This document shows positions 1-8,713 of a stretch of 64,000 nucleotides of DNA, one piece after another (the first letter of the stretch is position 1; the number at the start of each line of letters is the position of its first letter). The DNA lies in the NCBI RefSeq assembly GCF_038433205.1, contig NZ_JBCDNA010000001.1:1054001-1118000 (forward strand). The letters are read 5' to 3'. The DNA comes from Lutimonas vermicola. GTDB lineage: Bacteria > Bacteroidota > Bacteroidia > Flavobacteriales > Flavobacteriaceae. The notes under the pieces are model-generated. The model saw nothing but the letters and a program-made list of their open reading frames with translations. It was not told the origin of the DNA and ran no database searches. The translations under genes were made by a program, and so were the position numbers.

Positions 1-350
1 AATTATTTAAAGGAATGCTTGACAAAGTGAACAAAGAGGTATTATCTTTCTTGTTCAAAGGGGAGTTACCCAGTCAAAGCCCGCAGCAGGTTTCTCAGGC
101 ACGTGAGAAAAAACAGGAAAAGGTTCAGCTCAGCAAAGCCGAATTCAACAGCCCTACACGAGAAACTCAGACCAATCAAACGCAGCAGCAGACCGTTACT
201 GAAACCATTGTAAGAACTGAGAGAAAGATAGGACGAAACGAAAAAGTAGCTATAAAAAACATTGCAACAGGAGAATCAAAAACTGTCAAATACAAGCAGG
301 CCATTCCATTGATAGAAAAAGGCCAATGGGTGATTACCTCTGAGCACTAG
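1..350 (+). CDS. secA: SecA preprotein translocase ATPase, C-terminal end (partial)
   Basis: The reading frame is open from the left edge to a TAG at 348-350, so only the last ~116 residues of the protein are present. The helical stretch FKGMLDKVNKEVLSFLFKG matches the end of the SecA helical scaffold. It is followed by a Gln/Lys-rich linker and a conserved tail (KIGRNEKVAIKN, then GESKTVKYKQAIPLI) that I recognise from flavobacterial SecA proteins. The zinc-binding Cys motif of E. coli SecA is absent, as is usual in this group. SecA is the cytoplasmic motor of the Sec export pathway, which would serve the many signal-peptide proteins in this window. The first ATG at position 15 is internal, not the start. 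Confidence 0.85.
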   Translation, partial: LFKGMLDKVNKEVLSFLFKGELPSQSPQQVSQAREKKQEKVQLSKAEFNSPTRETQTNQTQQQTVTETIVRTERKIGRNEKVAIKNIATGESKTVKYKQAIPLIEKGQWVITSEH

Positions 351-359
351 CATAGAATT

Positions 360-389
360 GCCCCTTATATTGGTTAAGGGGCTTTTTTT
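360..389 (+). terminator. Rho-independent terminator of secA
   Basis: An 8-bp stem (360-367 pairing with 375-382; GCCCCTTA with TAAGGGGC) closes a 7-base loop and is followed by seven T residues. It starts ten bases after the secA stop codon. The minus-strand menE stop lies 30 bases further on, so the structure sits between convergent genes. Confidence 0.85.
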
Positions 390-419
390 ATTCCAGACTT
401 CCACTCCCTGACATAGGGA

Positions 420-1523
420 TTATCCATTAAGCAAATTAAGGTCTTTACCTGATGTCAATAATCTGGCAACGGTCTTTTTTCTGTTGACCTTACCGGTTTC
501 GGTTCGTATAAAATTCTTTGCAAACATTACTCTCTTGGGGATTTCATATTTTGATACATCATCTGAATGTCGTTGTTGAAAATCAATGATTTCTTTGTAT
601 AAATTTGATCTTTCCTCCCCTTCAACAAAAAGGACAAGCTTTTGTCCCAAAACCTCATCAGGCAATCCATATACAAAATAATCAGTATTGATAAGGTTCC
701 TGTATTTGGCTTCGATTAACTCAGGAAGCAATTTCAACCCTCCTGAATTGATAACGTGATCATACCTGCCCAACCAAATAAAAGACCTGTCAGAAATAAG
801 CTTGACAATATCATTGGTCACGACCTCTGAACTACTGATACTTGGAGCTGAGATGATCAAACAGCCCCTCTTATCAGTTGAAAAATGAATTCCGGCTAAG
901 GCCGTAAATATTTTTTCCTCGTCTTTTTTACCTGCCGCCCTATTCTCCGGACTCAGGGCAACATGGGTTATGGTTTCAGTCATGCCATAAGTAGCATAGA
1001 CCTTGGTTTTGAGATGTTCTGTTTTTTTAGAAAGATCATCAGAAATCTGTCCTCCTCCAACGATAAGTGTTTGAATATTTTCGAGTTGATCAATACTATT
1101 GGCAAGCTGTAAAGGAACCATAGCCGAAAAATCATACAAGACATTTTGAGGTATGTCAAGTGAAGCACTGGGGTTGATAACATCCAGCTGCCAGCCCATC
1201 ACCATCGATCTTACCAACATCATTCTACCGGCGATATACCCAAGGGGAAGGCATAATAAAACCCTTGATCCATTGGAAAGTGAAAAATAGGACGCCGTGG
1301 CTTTAGAAGAATTGACCATATGCTCCCGATATAAGCCTATGGTTTTAGGGGTTCCTGTTGACCCTGAGGTTATCATGGTTATACGCCCTTTTTCACCAAA
1401 CCATTCACGGATAAACGTATGCAGCTCAGGAAAATTTTGATCTGCAAAATCAATAATCTCCGAAGTTGAAGAAAAGGAAATTCCATTCCACTGAAAATCT
1501 TTATGCCAATATTCAACTTTCAT
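420..1523 (-). CDS. menE: O-succinylbenzoate-CoA ligase (MenE), menaquinone biosynthesis
   Basis: A 367-residue adenylate-forming enzyme that would activate o-succinylbenzoate with ATP and CoA in the menaquinone pathway. The ANL signature ITSGSTGTPK is at residues 51-60, the second motif YGMTETITH at 179-187, the hinge region GRYDHVINSGG at 252-262, and the C-terminal catalytic lysine region GKVNRKK at about 344-350. The open frame extends upstream to 1649, but that part lies inside the CPBP gene. The ATG at 1521-1523 gives the normal N-terminus (MKVEYWHKDF) and an 11-base overlap with the upstream stop, suggesting translational coupling. It is short compared with ~450-residue MenE of enterobacteria, as is common in Bacteroidetes. 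Confidence 0.9.
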   Translation of the reverse strand: MKVEYWHKDFQWNGISFSSTSEIIDFADQNFPELHTFIREWFGEKGRITMITSGSTGTPKTIGLYREHMVNSSKATASYFSLSNGSRVLLCLPLGYIAGRMMLVRSMVMGWQLDVINPSASLDIPQNVLYDFSAMVPLQLANSIDQLENIQTLIVGGGQISDDLSKKTEHLKTKVYATYGMTETITHVALSPENRAAGKKDEEKIFTALAGIHFSTDKRGCLIISAPSISSSEVVTNDIVKLISDRSFIWLGRYDHVINSGGLKLLPELIEAKYRNLINTDYFVYGLPDEVLGQKLVLFVEGEERSNLYKEIIDFQQRHSDDVSKYEIPKRVMFAKNFIRTETGKVNRKKTVARLLTSGKDLNLLNG

Positions 1524-2460
1524 CAGACAGGCTTGGTTGTTGGATTTTTCCAAATAGCTTATGCTTCCAATTGGTCCATCCATATTTTTTTGAAAAGAAG
1601 AAAATGACTGCAGGATAAACAATAAAAACAGGTAAGAACATATACACACCCAAAGAAGGCTCTGAAATATCCCTGAACAGTGCCTCTGTTTCCAAAGCTG
1701 CCCAATTTACCGTTACAAACACGGCCGCAGCAATATTATTGGCGGCATGCATGCCGAGTGCCAATTCACAACCTTCATCCAACAGCGTGATCATGCCAAA
1801 TAAAAATCCCGTAGCGATATAATAGATCAAAATGACATACCCAAGTTTCTCGATTTCCGGATTGGCGGCATGCATCAATCCAAATCCTATCGATGTAAAC
1901 ATAAAAGGAACTATGGCCCATTTGAACCAAATACCAATTCCCTGCATTAAATAACCCCTGAAGAGAAGTTCCTCAAAGCTGGTTTGGAGCGGTATAAATA
2001 CGAAGGCTATTACTAACAGGATAAGAAAAGGAACCGGCTTAAAATTTAATTCATAATGTTCCGGAGCCATCATATAATCTAAAGCCAGAAAAATCGATGA
2101 CACTAAAAACCACAGGCCAAAGCCATATATAATTCGATTCCAGTCAATTGATTTTCTTGAAGTGACCAAACTTGTTATACTTCGATGGTGTATCCGCTTT
2201 ACCGAAAAAAGCAAGGCAAGCAATCCAAACACGAACGTAAGCAAAATAGCAAGCAAATACAAATTGGAATCGATTCCTAAATCAGCAAAGGCATGCTGAG
2301 AACTGGCAATTAATTGATCCAGGTCGTCAGATTCTTTGAAAGCTATGAGAAACAAAGGAATGACCCCAAGGAACTGCCAACCTATAAGTATGACAATAAA
2401 ACTGAGGAGATACCTCCACCATTCATTTTTTCCTTTGTAAGCCTGTTCTATAAAACTCAT
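1513..2460 (-). CDS. CPBP-family intramembrane metalloprotease
   Basis: A 315-residue polytopic membrane protein with about eight hydrophobic segments. The CPBP (Abi, CAAX protease and bacteriocin-processing) motifs are present: EELLFRGYL around residues 163-171 with the paired Glu and the Arg, a His in GLMHAAN (~197) and a second His in GMHAANN (~238). These make an active site in the membrane plausible. It lies between menC (32-base gap) and menE (11-base overlap), so it is almost certainly co-transcribed with the menaquinone genes. Its substrate is unknown. A direct role in menaquinone synthesis is not implied by the sequence. Confidence 0.88.
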   Translation of the reverse strand: MSFIEQAYKGKNEWWRYLLSFIVILIGWQFLGVIPLFLIAFKESDDLDQLIASSQHAFADLGIDSNLYLLAILLTFVFGLLALLFSVKRIHHRSITSLVTSRKSIDWNRIIYGFGLWFLVSSIFLALDYMMAPEHYELNFKPVPFLILLVIAFVFIPLQTSFEELLFRGYLMQGIGIWFKWAIVPFMFTSIGFGLMHAANPEIEKLGYVILIYYIATGFLFGMITLLDEGCELALGMHAANNIAAAVFVTVNWAALETEALFRDISEPSLGVYMFLPVFIVYPAVIFFFSKKYGWTNWKHKLFGKIQQPSLSDES

Positions 2461-2492
2461 ATATATTTCTTAAAAATCACTCAAACATATCA

Positions 2493-3542
2493 TTATTCAC
2501 CCAAAAAACTTGATACTTTAGCCCATTTTAATTCCTGATCCAGATAAAGAGCACCTCTACGAATACACAATGGAGAATCTATATTATTGCTATAGAGGCC
2601 ACCGGTTCCCAAACCCTGTGGCATAGGATTCTTCAAAGTATACGTGAATTGCGCTATGGCATTTAAGCCAATATTACTTTCAAGTGCCGAGGTGACCCAC
2701 CAGCCGATATCCAGATTGTCACATAAGTCAATCCATTCTTTACTTCCCTGAAAACCTCCAACCAGACTTGGCTTAAGTATGATATATTGAGGCCTGATCG
2801 TTTCGAGCAAGGACCTTTTTAGCTTCGTATCAAACACCCCTATCAATTCCTCATCCAGGGCTATGGGTACAGGGCTGGTTCGACATAGTCCTGTTATGGA
2901 CTCCCACTGTCCTGCTCTTATAGGTTGTTCTATGGAATGAATATCAAAATCAGACAATTGCTTTAATTTATCCATGACACCTTCAGGCGAAAATGCTCCA
3001 TTGGCATCTACCCTGAGTTCGAGCTCCTCTGAAGTGTACTCCTTTCTTATTGATTCAAGGATGTGTAATTCAGCTTCAAAATCAATCGCGCCAATTTTCA
3101 TTTTCAAGGTCCTAAAGCCAGACTCCAGCTTATTTCTAATCTGCTCCTTCATAAAGGATATATCTCCCATCCAAATCAACCCATTTATTGAAATTTGATC
3201 CCTGCCCTTGCTAAACTCAGATGGAAACAAATCAAACATTTTCTTTGCTTTAAGCGATAAAAAAGCCTGTTCCATACCAAACTGTATGGAAGGAAAATCA
3301 TACAACTCATGATAAAGCCAATCCTTGTCGTCATTGATATGATCGCATAACCAATGTAGCTTTTGCTCATAATCCGGCCGGTCGTCAACGCTTAAACCTC
3401 TGAATAGACCACATTCGCCTACCCCCATCCTCTCTCCTGATCTAATGATCAAAAAATAAGTTTCCTTTTGATGCAAAATACCTCTCGAGGTACCTCCAGG
3501 TTTTTTAAAATTCAGTAGATATTTACGAAAAAAAGCTTTTAT
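2493..3542 (-). CDS. menC: o-Succinylbenzoate synthase (MenC), non-canonical start
   Basis: An enolase-superfamily enzyme that dehydrates SHCHC to o-succinylbenzoate, the substrate of MenE downstream. Visible residues, numbered from the TTG at 3476, are the KMK pair (125-127), metal ligands Asp157 (VDANG), Glu183 (SIEQP) and Asp208 (ALDEE), and Lys235 (ILKPS). The frame continues upstream of this TTG with codons for KYLLNFKKPGGTSRGIL, which matches the capping-domain N-terminus of Bacteroidetes MenC. No ATG, GTG or TTG lies between that TTG and the stop at 3555-3557. The codon where ATG would be expected is ATA at 3540-3542. I annotate from there (349 codons). The alternative is a TTG start that loses the conserved segment, or a sequence error. 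Confidence 0.85.
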   Translation of the reverse strand: MKAFFRKYLLNFKKPGGTSRGILHQKETYFLIIRSGERMGVGECGLFRGLSVDDRPDYEQKLHWLCDHINDDKDWLYHELYDFPSIQFGMEQAFLSLKAKKMFDLFPSEFSKGRDQISINGLIWMGDISFMKEQIRNKLESGFRTLKMKIGAIDFEAELHILESIRKEYTSEELELRVDANGAFSPEGVMDKLKQLSDFDIHSIEQPIRAGQWESITGLCRTSPVPIALDEELIGVFDTKLKRSLLETIRPQYIILKPSLVGGFQGSKEWIDLCDNLDIGWWVTSALESNIGLNAIAQFTYTLKNPMPQGLGTGGLYSNNIDSPLCIRRGALYLDQELKWAKVSSFLGE

Positions 3543-3699
3543 TTGAGAATAATTTTATGATCCAATGATCTGTTAATTCAATAGCAAAACAAAAATATGC
3601 TATTTTTAGTTGTTAAGAAACCAGGATCAATTTTAAATAAAATCATTTTTTTATAAATTCGAGCTCTTTTGACCTCAGTAGAGAATTCAATTTACGGCT

Positions 3700-4203
3700 A
3701 TGAAAATTATGTTATCCCTCTTTCTCTTATTTGGCGCGCAAATTCATGCGCAAAAATTACTTCTTGATGTATTGCCCCTCATAAATTCAAAGGTAGTTTA
3801 CAAAAATGTTTTGGAAGTTTCAGGAGCGTCTAAAATTGAGCTGCAAAAAAAGAGCGTTCTCTGGTTTGACAACATGCATATTTTGATAACAGAAAATAAA
3901 CCGCTTGACGACACCCATCAATTTATTTCAGGGGACCATTCGTTTAAAACCCTTTGGGGGCCCAATGACTTTCCTGAATTGCATAAAGAAATTAAGTTTA
4001 AGATCAGTTTAACTTTAAAGAATGAGCGCTATCAGTGTGAAATATCGACATTTATAGTGAAGGAACCTAGGCAGGCCACACAGTTGGAGGTCTATAAAAT
4101 GGACCATAAAAGGCTCTATAAGTACAACAAAGTATTTTATAAGCGCATTGACGCTGAGATCAGGGGCTTAATGGCAAGTTTAGAGAAGACCATGGTTCAA
4201 TAA
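3700..4203 (+). CDS. Small secreted protein, DUF4468-like
   Basis: A 167-residue protein with a signal peptide (cleavage expected after ...AQIHAQ, about residue 18). The mature part begins LLLDVLPLINSKVVYKNVLEVSG, followed by a KIELQKKSVLWF helix. This resembles the start of the DUF4468 (TBP-like fold) family common in Bacteroidetes, where a short exported domain follows the Val-Tyr-Lys/Glu pattern. Function is unknown. The gene stands alone, divergent from menC and convergent with the GH97 gene, whose stop is only nine bases away. Confidence 0.7.
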   Translation: MKIMLSLFLLFGAQIHAQKLLLDVLPLINSKVVYKNVLEVSGASKIELQKKSVLWFDNMHILITENKPLDDTHQFISGDHSFKTLWGPNDFPELHKEIKFKISLTLKNERYQCEISTFIVKEPRQATQLEVYKMDHKRLYKYNKVFYKRIDAEIRGLMASLEKTMVQ

Positions 4204-4212
4204 AAGGGCTGC

Positions 4213-6198
4213 TTACGACTTAATTTTCTCAACGATTTTTGCGGCCCAGCCTCCTCCCGAGACCATATGGACGGGCACCACAGAATTTTGGTTTACTTCG
4301 ATGAGCTCTCTTTTATAGTCTTCGGCATGATGATCTGCATTGAGACCATCTTTCATGATCTCCATGCTAAAGGTGCCGCTTCCTAAAAAATCCAGTTTAA
4401 GCTCAAAATCACGGGGCGTATAATCGGTCATTCCTCCAACATACCAATTTTTGGTTTTTCTTTTTGCCACCAGAACATAGTCAGCCACCTTGGCTTCAAT
4501 CACAAGGGTTTCATCCCAGGTCGTTGGAATGCCCGTTATAAAATCAACTGATTCCTGCTCTTTTTTATACCTTGTGGGTGATTCGCAGAGCATCTGTAAG
4601 GGTGCTTCATAAACCACATACATGGCCAGTTGATGGCATCTGGTTCCCAAGGCCATAGGCCGGTCAAAACTGATCAGGTAATTCTTAGGATGCGCATTGG
4701 CCATGGCCCCGGGTGTAAAATCCATCGGACCGGCAGCCATTCTTATAAAAGGTATGGTCACATTGTGCTCGGGATTTACATCAGAACTCCATTTGTTGTT
4801 TTCGTTACCTTTTACGCCTTCATAATTGATCACATTGGGCCATATCTTTTCGATACCCGCAGGTTTAAAAGCCCCATGGTAATCTACCATTAATTGTAAG
4901 CCGGCGGCTGTAGAGGCAATCCTTTCATAGGATGATACCATATACTGATCATTTCTCTGCATAAAATCAACTTTAATACCCTTAGCTCCCCATGAGGCGT
5001 ACAGGCCGAGAATATCCTCAGTCTTTTCATCCAGGGGTTTCCACAGGACCCATAATATAATGCCTACATTCCTTTCCTTTCCATATGCTATGAGTTCTTT
5101 GATATCAATATCAGGATTGGCTTCCATGATTTCAGTCGTGGATTTGGTCCAGCCTTCATCCAGGATCACATATTCGATATCATTTTCTGAGGCAAAATCG
5201 ATATAGTATTTATAGGTTGCTGTATTGATACCCGCCTTAAAATCAACGCCGTAAATATTGTTGGCATTATACCAGTCCCAGGCCACTTTTCCCGGTTTGA
5301 TCCAGGAGGCATCCGAAATTTTCGAAGGCCCGGACAATTGGGTCAGCAGGTTGGATTCTAAAAAAACCCTGTCATCATCACCCATCATAAAAACCCTCCA
5401 GGGATAAGACCTGCTGCCTGATACTTTGGCAATATAGTCTGCCTCTTCTTCTACAATTTGATTTCGGTCCGGGGAATTATTTTGGTTATCCACAGCTTTC
5501 AAAACATATTTAGGGAAATCGGCCTTTAGAACACCATTTCCGACATGCCTTAGAAACATCCCGGGATAATCATGCAATTCGGCTTCGGTGCATAAAACTT
5601 TGGATGTTTTGCTTTCGAACATCACGGGCAAACTGCAAAAGTCATCCTGCCCCAGGGCTGTTAAGGGCTTGTGAAGATAAATCCTTTCATTATGGGAATA
5701 CATGGATTCTTCTTTCGGAAAAAAAGACCCTGCTCCTTCAGGGAATTGAAGACTCAGTTCTTCCCCATATACTGTGGTTGTTTTTTTACTATGATCCTTG
5801 AACCTATAGGCTACCCCGTCATTATACACCCTGAAAATAAGCTGATAGGAACCTTTAAAGTCTACGGTCATTTCATTAAACTTACTTTCAATTCGCGCAT
5901 CCCTATGCGGTATTTGAGGCTCAAACAGTTCTTCCAGAGCTGCAACCTGTACCTTCTTTACAATTGGCTTTATCCCTAACACCCTGTCCTTATCCATGGT
6001 CATCGACATACTGACTTTTTCAATCACAATACTGCCATCAAGGGTTGCTTGCCAGCTGATTTGACCTGCTGTACTTACAAGCAAATTAATCCTCCCATCG
6101 GGAGAGGTCACCGGGACGACCTGAGCTAAAACGACAGCGTTTTGGCTAAATAAAAAAAGAAAAATAAACGCAGATTTAAAAAAAGAAGAAGCTGTCAT
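4213..6198 (-). CDS. Glycoside hydrolase family 97 (alpha-glucosidase/alpha-galactosidase type)
   Basis: A 661-residue exported enzyme with a signal peptide ending near residue 25 (..VVLAQ). The N-terminal beta-sandwich is recognised by VTSPDGRINLLVS, and the central barrel by ILDEGW (~345-350), GIKVDFMQRNDQ (Asp411) and NYEGVKGNE (Glu460, Glu466), followed by PFIRMAAGPMDFTPGAM. GH97 includes inverting SusB-type alpha-glucosidases and retaining alpha-galactosidases. An Asp in the GIKVDFM strand with a Glu 55 residues later fits the retaining type as I recall it, so substrate should not be assumed to be starch. A periplasmic location is likely. No susC/susD pair is adjacent. Confidence 0.85.
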   Translation of the reverse strand: MTASSFFKSAFIFLFLFSQNAVVLAQVVPVTSPDGRINLLVSTAGQISWQATLDGSIVIEKVSMSMTMDKDRVLGIKPIVKKVQVAALEELFEPQIPHRDARIESKFNEMTVDFKGSYQLIFRVYNDGVAYRFKDHSKKTTTVYGEELSLQFPEGAGSFFPKEESMYSHNERIYLHKPLTALGQDDFCSLPVMFESKTSKVLCTEAELHDYPGMFLRHVGNGVLKADFPKYVLKAVDNQNNSPDRNQIVEEEADYIAKVSGSRSYPWRVFMMGDDDRVFLESNLLTQLSGPSKISDASWIKPGKVAWDWYNANNIYGVDFKAGINTATYKYYIDFASENDIEYVILDEGWTKSTTEIMEANPDIDIKELIAYGKERNVGIILWVLWKPLDEKTEDILGLYASWGAKGIKVDFMQRNDQYMVSSYERIASTAAGLQLMVDYHGAFKPAGIEKIWPNVINYEGVKGNENNKWSSDVNPEHNVTIPFIRMAAGPMDFTPGAMANAHPKNYLISFDRPMALGTRCHQLAMYVVYEAPLQMLCESPTRYKKEQESVDFITGIPTTWDETLVIEAKVADYVLVAKRKTKNWYVGGMTDYTPRDFELKLDFLGSGTFSMEIMKDGLNADHHAEDYKRELIEVNQNSVVPVHMVSGGGWAAKIVEKIKS

Positions 6199-6273
6199 TT
6201 CAAGTAGATTTGGAGATGACTATAAATATAAAAAAACTCTTTAATTTACCTTTACCATATTCCAATTAAGATT

Positions 6274-6281
6274 TATATTTG
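6274..6281 (+). promoter_or_regulatory. Candidate -7 promoter box for tRNA-Arg
   Basis: TATATTTG fits the Bacteroidetes -7 consensus TAnnTTTG and lies 35 bases before the tRNA. A clear TTTG/TTG -33 element is not evident; TTTACC about 20 bases upstream is the nearest T-rich candidate. Confidence 0.45.
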
Positions 6282-6315
6282 TGTGCTCAATATGATGCTA
6301 TACAAGTAAATTTAT

Positions 6316-6387
6316 GCCCTCGTAGTTCAACGGATAGAACAAAAGTTTCCTAAACTTTAGATCTAGGTTCGATTCCTAGCGAGGGTA
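6316..6387 (+). tRNA. tRNA-Arg (anticodon CCT)
   Basis: A complete cloverleaf can be folded: acceptor 6316-6322 with 6380-6386 (last pair G-T), D stem GTTC/GAAC, anticodon stem AAAGT/ACTTT around the loop TTCCTAA with anticodon CCT at 6349-6351, four-base variable loop, T arm CTAGG-TTCGATT-CCTAG, and discriminator A6387. It reads AGG arginine codons. CCA is not encoded. The minus-strand pullulanase stop codon begins at the next base. Confidence 0.93.
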
Positions 6388-8382
6388 CTATTTTTGAAAC
6401 GCCACCAACATGGAAATGCCGGGAACCTCTATTGCCTTTTTTGCCTTAGTACCCTGATCCAAATCAAAACGATCTCCTATAACCGCAATTTGCCAGGTTT
6501 CATCGAGGGCATAAGAAAAAGGTTGTTCATTTGCATTATAAATCACAAGGATATTCTTCCAGGTGTCTTCATTGGCATTATCACTAATCTGGTAACTGAT
6601 CAATCCGTTTTCGACTCTTTTAAAAGACAGATGTTTTCTAACCTCTTCCCCCGATTTCATTCTAAACGCAGGATGTGCTTTGCGCAAGCGAATCAGATTT
6701 TTATAATAATCAAAAACTGCCTTGTTCTTCACCTTCCAGTTCCAGTCAATTTGATTGATTGAATCGGGCAAATTATACGAATTGTGTTCCTCATTTTTAG
6801 TCCTCAACATCTCTGATCCGGCATGAAGAAAGGCAACACCTTGAGAGGTCAGAACTACTGCATTGGCAAGCTTATCCATGGCTACTAATTTGGATCGATC
6901 AACTTCGGGCCTTGATACCTTTAACTTGTCATACAAGGTGTGGTTGTCATGACAGGACACATAGGATACGGCCTGCCAGGGATCATTGGCCCATTCTGCC
7001 TTGGAATAATTAATTTTGGAATAGTCGATCTCAGGATGCCGGATGGACCCTACAATACCAAACTTAACAGATTCTTCGGTGTCTTCTGCTCCACTAACAA
7101 AACCTGTACTTTGATCTTCAAAAACAGACCCTTTTAAGCCGTCACGAATATCGTCACTAAAAGCGGTAATCTGCGACATCTCTTTGATGTGCTTCTTTAA
7201 AGCTCTGTCCTTTTCAGGTAAGGGTGAATCACCGGCTGTCCAGCCCTCACCATAAACAAAAATATGTGGATTTATTTGTTTTACAGCCTCAGCTACTTCG
7301 TTCATGGTGGTAATATCATGGATACCCATCAGATCGAAGCGAAAGCCATCCAAATGGTATTCCCGGGCCCAATAGCTCACCGACTCGATGATGTATTTGC
7401 GCATCATTTCTTTGTCTGAAGCCGTTTCGTTGCCACAGGCAGCAGCATCTGAAAGAGATCCATCCTCCCAAAAGCGATAGTAGTAATCCGGGTTTTCGAG
7501 GTTGAAATTGGAATTCCCGGTTCTTCCCGTATGGTTATATACAACATCAAGTATAACGCCAATACCATTATTGTGAAAGGTTTGTACCATTTGCTTGAAC
7601 TCTTTAAGCCTTACTTCTGCTTTATAAGGATTGGAAGAAAAAGATCCTTCGGGAACGTTGTAATTTTGTGGATCGTAGCCCCAGTTAAACTGGGCAGAAT
7701 CAAGGCGTTGCTCATTAATGGCATAATGGTCAAATGTTGGTAACAAATGCACATAATTTACCCCCAGTTCTTTTATATGATCAAGGCCGGTGGCTATGCC
7801 TTCAGGCCCCTTTGTCCCTGATTCAACCAAACCCAGGTAAGTGCCCGGCATTGTAGAACCGGATTCCGGATGTACGGTCACATCCCTGATATGCAATTCA
7901 TAAATGATGGCTTCATTGGGATCATTTAATCTGGGACCTCGATCCGTATCCCATCCCTCCGGATCGGTACTTTTTAAATCCAATACCATGGCTCTTTTGC
8001 CGTTTACGCCAACAGCCTTTGCATAAATCCCCGGGGTTTCATTGAGCCAATTTCCACCAATCATCACCTGATAGGTATAATAGGTTCCCTGTAGGTCCTG
8101 CTGTATGTCTAATTTCCAAACACCATTTTGATCAGGTTTCAATTTGTGTTCGCTCTCAGGCTTTCCTCCCTCACCTTTTTCGTACAGGAACAAACGAATC
8201 TCTTCTGCATTGGGTGACCAGATCTTAAATGTAGTGGCCTCCTTAGTGTAATCCAACCATAAATCGGCTTTAACCGGTGATGAATCATTCCCGGGTCTTT
8301 CGGGGGTATTGTTTTTATCAGAACAGGTTATAAACATCGCTATAAAAAGCAAAGAAAACAGTATTTTTGCTGGTCTGGTCAT
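6388..8382 (-). CDS. pulA: Type I pullulanase (GH13), lipoprotein
   Basis: A 664-residue enzyme hydrolysing alpha-1,6 branches of pullulan, starch or glycogen. The N-terminus is a lipoprotein signal with lipobox ending at Cys20 (FITC), so the protein should be membrane-anchored. A CBM48-like beta domain lies around residues 40-140. The type I pullulanase signature FNWGYDP is at 232-238. GH13 regions follow: DVVYNH 279-284, GFRFDLMGIHD with nucleophile Asp350, YGEGW with acid/base Glu379, and SCHDNH with Asp479. It follows cbpM after 29 bases and may share its transcript. The gene is complete and of normal length for the lipoprotein form. Confidence 0.92.
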   Translation of the reverse strand: MTRPAKILFSLLFIAMFITCSDKNNTPERPGNDSSPVKADLWLDYTKEATTFKIWSPNAEEIRLFLYEKGEGGKPESEHKLKPDQNGVWKLDIQQDLQGTYYTYQVMIGGNWLNETPGIYAKAVGVNGKRAMVLDLKSTDPEGWDTDRGPRLNDPNEAIIYELHIRDVTVHPESGSTMPGTYLGLVESGTKGPEGIATGLDHIKELGVNYVHLLPTFDHYAINEQRLDSAQFNWGYDPQNYNVPEGSFSSNPYKAEVRLKEFKQMVQTFHNNGIGVILDVVYNHTGRTGNSNFNLENPDYYYRFWEDGSLSDAAACGNETASDKEMMRKYIIESVSYWAREYHLDGFRFDLMGIHDITTMNEVAEAVKQINPHIFVYGEGWTAGDSPLPEKDRALKKHIKEMSQITAFSDDIRDGLKGSVFEDQSTGFVSGAEDTEESVKFGIVGSIRHPEIDYSKINYSKAEWANDPWQAVSYVSCHDNHTLYDKLKVSRPEVDRSKLVAMDKLANAVVLTSQGVAFLHAGSEMLRTKNEEHNSYNLPDSINQIDWNWKVKNKAVFDYYKNLIRLRKAHPAFRMKSGEEVRKHLSFKRVENGLISYQISDNANEDTWKNILVIYNANEQPFSYALDETWQIAVIGDRFDLDQGTKAKKAIEVPGISMLVAFQK

Positions 8383-8411
8383 CAGTATGTGACTTTTTGT
8401 ATTTTAAGATT

Positions 8412-8711
8412 TTAATGATCGTCTTCATAGAGTCTTAACCTGTTTTGAATCCGGTTCAGTTCGCTTTGTAATTCCTCGAGTTTCCCGAGTAAATTCAACA
8501 CCACATCAACGCCCTCGATGTTCACATTTAATTCTGTATGAATCCTGATGATCCTTTCTACCTCATATAAATGATCCTCATGCACATACATTGTGTTCTT
8601 CACCGAAACAATTTCAATCAGTCCGACATCATTCAATTCTTTAAAAAAAGAAATTTCTGCATGATACAAATCACAAAGATGAAGAACGGGAATATAATTT
8701 TGAGTATCCAT
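8412..8711 (-). CDS. cbpM: Chaperone modulator CbpM
   Basis: A 99-residue protein of the CbpM/MerR-like family, which binds the J domain of CbpA and restrains its co-chaperone activity. The N-terminal half contains the HLCDLYHAEISFFKELNDVGLI helix-turn region and the C-terminal half is a coiled-coil-like stretch (LLGKLEELQSELNRIQNRLRL). It lies two bases downstream of cbpA, and the pair is a standard arrangement. Start is the ATG at 8711. Confidence 0.85.
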   Translation of the reverse strand: MDTQNYIPVLHLCDLYHAEISFFKELNDVGLIEIVSVKNTMYVHEDHLYEVERIIRIHTELNVNIEGVDVVLNLLGKLEELQSELNRIQNRLRLYEDDH

Positions 8712-8713
8712 AC

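Noticed and set aside
1513..1649. Extended N-terminus of menE upstream of 1523
   Set aside because: These codons overlap the CPBP gene and do not resemble MenE; the internal ATG at 1523 fits the family start.
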